Assembly: GCA_937926195.1 (NCBI GenBank)
Contig: CALEXZ010000046.1
Span: 1-7,378, forward strand
DNA from: an uncultured Actinomyces sp.
GTDB lineage: Bacteria > Actinomycetota > Actinomycetes > Actinomycetales > Actinomycetaceae
Direction: 5' to 3'
DNA: 7,378 bases
Of this stretch, positions 5,214 to 7,378 are shown piece after piece (the stretch's first letter is position 1; the number at the start of each line of letters is the position of its first letter). Position numbers and translations under genes: made by a program. The notes beneath the pieces were generated by a model. It saw nothing but the letters and a program-made list of their open reading frames with translations. It made no database searches and was not told the origin of the DNA.

Positions 5214-5218
5214 TCCTT
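5214..5218 (-). promoter_or_regulatory. Shine-Dalgarno of the LOG gene
   Basis: AAGGA on the minus strand lies 7 nt before the ATG at 5206, supporting the short start. The region further upstream (to 5340) contains no TA dinucleotide and so no recognisable -10. The nearest candidate on this strand is a weak TAATCC at 5338-5343. Confidence 0.55.
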
Positions 5219-5331
5219 GCGCACCGACCCGGCAACGCGCACAACCACGCGCCCGACGGCGCTCTCCCACAGCCTTCCCACCGCCCTTTCGGTCCCCTCC
5301 CAGCACCCTTGTCGCGGCTGTTCCCGTCCTG

Positions 5332-5356
5332 TGTCCCGGATTACCCATGAGGGACA
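5332..5356. promoter_or_regulatory. Inverted repeat in the LOG/pgm divergent gap, possible operator
   Basis: TGTCCC (5332-5337) and GGGACA (5351-5356) are perfect 6-bp arms separated by 13 bp. They lie about 35 bp upstream of the pgm -10 and in the region where a LOG promoter would be. A dimeric regulator site is possible. Chance is also possible. Confidence 0.25.
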
Positions 5357-5389
5357 TCACCATCTCCTCTGGACGGCACAGCGTCCCGG

Positions 5390-5395
5390 TACCGT
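5390..5395 (+). promoter_or_regulatory. -10 element of the phosphosugar mutase promoter; predicted leaderless start
   Basis: TACCGT fits TANNNT and ends exactly 6 nt before the ATG at 5402, so +1 would be the A of the start codon. The intervening bases CGCGGC hold no Shine-Dalgarno. No -35 is clear. It has the same geometry as mrp and tatB. Confidence 0.6.
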
Positions 5396-5401
5396 CGCGG
5401 C

Positions 5402-7117
5402 ATGAGCAACACCCCCTCCCTCATCGACGAGGTCAGCACCTGGATCAACGAGGACCCTGACGCCGCCACCCGCGAAGAGCTCACGGCGCTGCTCGCAGCC
5501 CACGAGGCCGGTGACGCCTCCGCCACCGCAGAGCTCACCGACGCCTTCTCCGGCAGCCTCCAGTTCGGCACCGCGGGACTGCGCGGGCGCCTGGGCGGCG
5601 GCCCCAACCGGATGAACCGCGTCGTCGTCATCCGTGCGGCGGCCGGCCTGGCCGCCTACCTGCGCGAGCAGCTCGGCGAGGGCTTCAGCGTCGTCATCGG
5701 CTACGACGCCCGCTACGGCTCCGAGACCTTCGCCCGCGACACCGCCTCCGTCGTCACCGGCGCCGGCGGGCGCGCGATCCTCTTCGACCGCTGCTGCCCC
5801 ACCCCGACCCTCGCCTTCGCGCTGCGCCGCCTGGACGCCGACGCCGGCGTCATGGTCACCGCCTCGCACAACCCGCCCAAGGACAACGGCTACAAGGTCT
5901 ACCTCGGTGGTCGCGCCGTCACCGACTCCGGCCAGGGCGCCCAGATCGTGCCTCCCTACGACGCCGCCATCGCCCAGGTCATCGCCGCCGTCGGCCCGCT
6001 CAGCAGCGTGCCCATGCCCGAGTCCGGCTGGGAGCTCGTCGGTGACGAGCTCATCGAGGAGTACACGGCCTCGGCCTCGTTGTCGCGTATCTCCGCGGCC
6101 GCGGACCTCAAGATCGTGCTCACCGCCATGCACGGCGTCGGCGGTGAGATCTGCCGCGACGCCCTGGGACGTGTCGGTTTCAAGGACGTCGTCGTCGTGC
6201 CCGAGCAGTTCGAGCCGGACCCGGACTTCCCGACGGTCGCCTTCCCCAACCCCGAGGAGCCGGGCGCGCTGGACCTGTCCCTCGCCCTGGCGCGTGAGGT
6301 CGGTGCCGACATCGTCATCGCCAACGACCCCGACGCCGACCGCTGCTCGGCGGCCGTGCCGGACCCGCACGCTCCGGGCGGGTGGCGTCGGCTCACGGGT
6401 GACGAGGTCGGCTCGCTGCTGGGTGAGCAGGCGGCCGAGCTCGCCGCCTTCGCCGGCACCGGCGTGCTCGCCAACTCCATCGTCTCCTCGCGCCTGCTGC
6501 GCCGCATCGCCCAGGCCCACGGGCTCGCCCACCGCATCACCCTCACCGGCTTCAAGTGGATCAGCCGGGTGCCGGGCCTCGTCTTCGGCTACGAGGAGGC
6601 TCTGGGCTACTGCGTCGACCCCAAGAACGTCAGGGACAAGGACGGCATCTCCGCCTCCGTGCGCCTGGCGCTGCTGGCCTCCGTGCTCAAGCAGCAGGGC
6701 CGCAGCCTCCTGGACCTGCTCGACCGCCTGGCTCGCGAGCACGGCCTGTACGCGACCAGCCCGCTGAGCGTGCGCGTGGAGGACCTGTCCTTCATCACCC
6801 AGGCCATGGAGCGTCTGCGCGCCGGCGGCGGCCCCGCCCACCTGGCGGGCTCGCCGGTCGTCGACGTCTTCGACCTCCTCGACGGCGCGTCCGACGGCAA
6901 CGGGGGCCGGCTGCCCGCCACGGACGGCCTCATCTTCAAGACGGCGGCGGACGACCGCGTCGTCATCCGTCCCTCGGGCACGGAGCCCAAGCTCAAGTGC
7001 TACTGCGAGGTCGTCGTCCCGGTCGCGGTGGACGAGCCCGTCGAGGTGGCCCGCCGTACGGCGGCGGACCGCCTGGAGAGCATCAAGAGCGACCTGCGGG
7101 CCGTCCTGGGAATCTGA
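5402..7117 (+). CDS. Phosphosugar mutase of the PGM2/PmmB type (phosphoglucomutase, phosphomannomutase or phosphopentomutase)
   Basis: The 571-residue enzyme belongs to the alpha-D-phosphohexomutase superfamily, with all four domains and key motifs present. FGTAGLRG is at 55-62, and the catalytic phosphoserine is Ser155 in TASHNPPKDNGYKVY (153-167). The Mg2+ loop is NDPDADR at 308-314. The sugar-binding loop is GYEEALGY at 396-403, followed by RDKDGISA. The C-terminal phosphate-binding loop is RPSGTEPKLK at 523-532. It should interconvert 1- and 6- (or 5-) phosphosugars in the cytoplasm, feeding glycogen, cell-wall sugars or nucleoside salvage. The EEALGY/DKDG pattern resembles PGM2-type enzymes, some of which prefer pentose phosphates, so the substrate is open. 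The ATG at 5402 lacks a Shine-Dalgarno and lies at the predicted transcription start. A hairpin follows 24 bp after the stop, so it appears monocistronic. Confidence 0.93.
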   Translation: MSNTPSLIDEVSTWINEDPDAATREELTALLAAHEAGDASATAELTDAFSGSLQFGTAGLRGRLGGGPNRMNRVVVIRAAAGLAAYLREQLGEGFSVVIGYDARYGSETFARDTASVVTGAGGRAILFDRCCPTPTLAFALRRLDADAGVMVTASHNPPKDNGYKVYLGGRAVTDSGQGAQIVPPYDAAIAQVIAAVGPLSSVPMPESGWELVGDELIEEYTASASLSRISAAADLKIVLTAMHGVGGEICRDALGRVGFKDVVVVPEQFEPDPDFPTVAFPNPEEPGALDLSLALAREVGADIVIANDPDADRCSAAVPDPHAPGGWRRLTGDEVGSLLGEQAAELAAFAGTGVLANSIVSSRLLRRIAQAHGLAHRITLTGFKWISRVPGLVFGYEEALGYCVDPKNVRDKDGISASVRLALLASVLKQQGRSLLDLLDRLAREHGLYATSPLSVRVEDLSFITQAMERLRAGGGPAHLAGSPVVDVFDLLDGASDGNGGRLPATDGLIFKTAADDRVVIRPSGTEPKLKCYCEVVVPVAVDEPVEVARRTAADRLESIKSDLRAVLGI

Positions 7118-7141
7118 TCCCGGGAGCCTGAGACTGTGAGC

Positions 7142-7182
7142 CGCTGCGGGCCTGAGCGTCGATGACGCTCAGGCCCGCAGCG
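7142..7182. terminator. Bidirectional hairpin terminator overlapping the end of the convergent gene
   Basis: Perfect 19-bp arms (7142-7160 and 7164-7182) surround a GAT centre, 24 bp after the pgm stop. The right arm includes the stop codon (7169-7171) and last codons of the minus-strand membrane protein. There is no T-run on either side. The structure and the convergent position support bidirectional termination. Confidence 0.85.
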
Positions 7183-7378
7183 CACGGTGGGCGGTGAGAG
7201 ACAGCGCCCAGGCCAGGGCGCACAGGACACCGATGCAGCCGCCGGCGCTCAGTTCGCCCACGACGGCGACGGCGAGGCCCGCCAGGGCGCAGCCGGCACC
7301 CACGAGGGCCGAGCCCAGCACGAGGGCGCGCACGGTGCGCACCCACGGCAGGACCGCGGCGGCGGGCGCGGCGATGAG
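7169..7378 (-). CDS. C-terminal part of an integral membrane protein (partial, runs off the right edge)
   Basis: On the minus strand the frame from 7378 is open for 69 codons to TGA at 7171-7169. It has no start that must lie in the window, so it continues outside. The fragment holds two hydrophobic helices, about 19-41 (ALVLGSALVGAGCALAGLAV...) and 44-62 (SAGGCIGVLCALAWALSL), and a basic end HRALRA that should be cytoplasmic. Composition and codon bias match a real gene: third positions are almost all G/C, and small hydrophobic residues alternate in membrane-like runs. The competing frame at 7083-7346 gives an Arg/Gly/Pro-rich product typical of a shadow. I do not recognise the family. It is convergent with pgm and shares its terminator hairpin. 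Confidence 0.7.
   Translation of the reverse strand, partial: LIAAPAAAVLPWVRTVRALVLGSALVGAGCALAGLAVAVVGELSAGGCIGVLCALAWALSLTAHRALRA

Noticed and set aside
5207..5281. N-terminal extension of LOG from an ATG at 5281
   Set aside because: A Shine-Dalgarno sits directly before the ATG at 5206. The extra residues are basic and not typical of the family.
4370..5350. Plus-strand ORF of 326 codons opposite the LOG gene
   Set aside because: It is antisense to a clear LOG protein and has a low-complexity shadow composition.
4422..5363. Second minus-strand frame of 313 codons overlapping the LOG gene
   Set aside because: It is Arg/Gly/Ala/Pro-rich out-of-frame translation of the LOG gene. The LOG frame has the GGGPGVMEA and PGGFGTMDE motifs.
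5357..6841. Minus-strand ORF of 494 codons opposite the phosphosugar mutase
   Set aside because: The plus-strand frame has every mutase motif. The antisense product is Gly/Val/Asp/His/Arg-rich with no fold-like pattern.
7083..7346. Minus-strand ORF of 87 codons at the right end
   Set aside because: Arg/Gly/Pro-rich and overlapping the pgm end and terminator. A neighbouring frame on the same strand encodes a membrane-like sequence that stops at the hairpin.

Overview
The window is very GC-rich, with dense genes and strong third-position G/C bias. It carries families typical of Actinomycetota: a DUF3117 micro-protein, an actinobacterial-type Mrp without a CxxC, a TatB next to an O-methyltransferase-like gene, and promoters that place the transcript start on the start codon. 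Actinomycetota is close to certain. Actinomycetaceae or a close relative is only a guess. No mobile element, CRISPR array, tRNA, rRNA or phage gene is visible, and I see no sign of recent transfer. This looks like ordinary core chromosome.

Layout. (1) 1-688, plus strand: the tail of a gene that resembles an MgtE/CBS-type protein, overlapping by 8 bp a two-TM DUF1003 membrane protein. (2) 755-1906, plus strand: Mrp/ApbC, an Fe-S cluster carrier ATPase. (3) 2058-3146, minus strand: TatB with an unusually long C-terminal tail, convergent with mrp. (4) 3373-4008, plus strand: a SAM-dependent O-methyltransferase-like protein, divergent from tatB. (5) 4073-4116: a near-ideal bidirectional terminator. 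(6) 4133-4300, minus strand: the 55-aa DUF3117 protein. (7) 4433-5206, minus strand: a LOG-family nucleotide 5'-monophosphate phosphoribohydrolase. (8) 5402-7117, plus strand: a PGM2-type phosphosugar mutase, divergent from LOG. (9) 7142-7182: a terminator hairpin that overlaps the stop codon of (10) a minus-strand membrane-protein fragment running off the right edge.

Read in reverse, the order LOG, DUF3117, methyltransferase, tatB, mrp, DUF1003 and CBS/MgtE matches, as I remember it, the order and strands of the Mycobacterium tuberculosis Rv1205-Rv1232c region. The sigE-rseA-htrA block that sits there between the methyltransferase and tatB is missing here. The genes do not form one pathway. 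They are short, mostly single-gene units of envelope, cofactor and carbohydrate/nucleotide housekeeping.

The most informative signals are regulatory. Three genes (mrp, tatB, pgm) have a TANNNT -10 element ending exactly 6 nt before the start codon and no Shine-Dalgarno, which predicts leaderless mRNAs. The other genes have Shine-Dalgarno sites. Other points worth checking are the replaced metal-ligand pair in the methyltransferase, a possible overlapping leader ORF upstream of it, and the low-complexity TatB tail with an 11-residue duplication. I do not see strong evidence for an undescribed multi-gene system.
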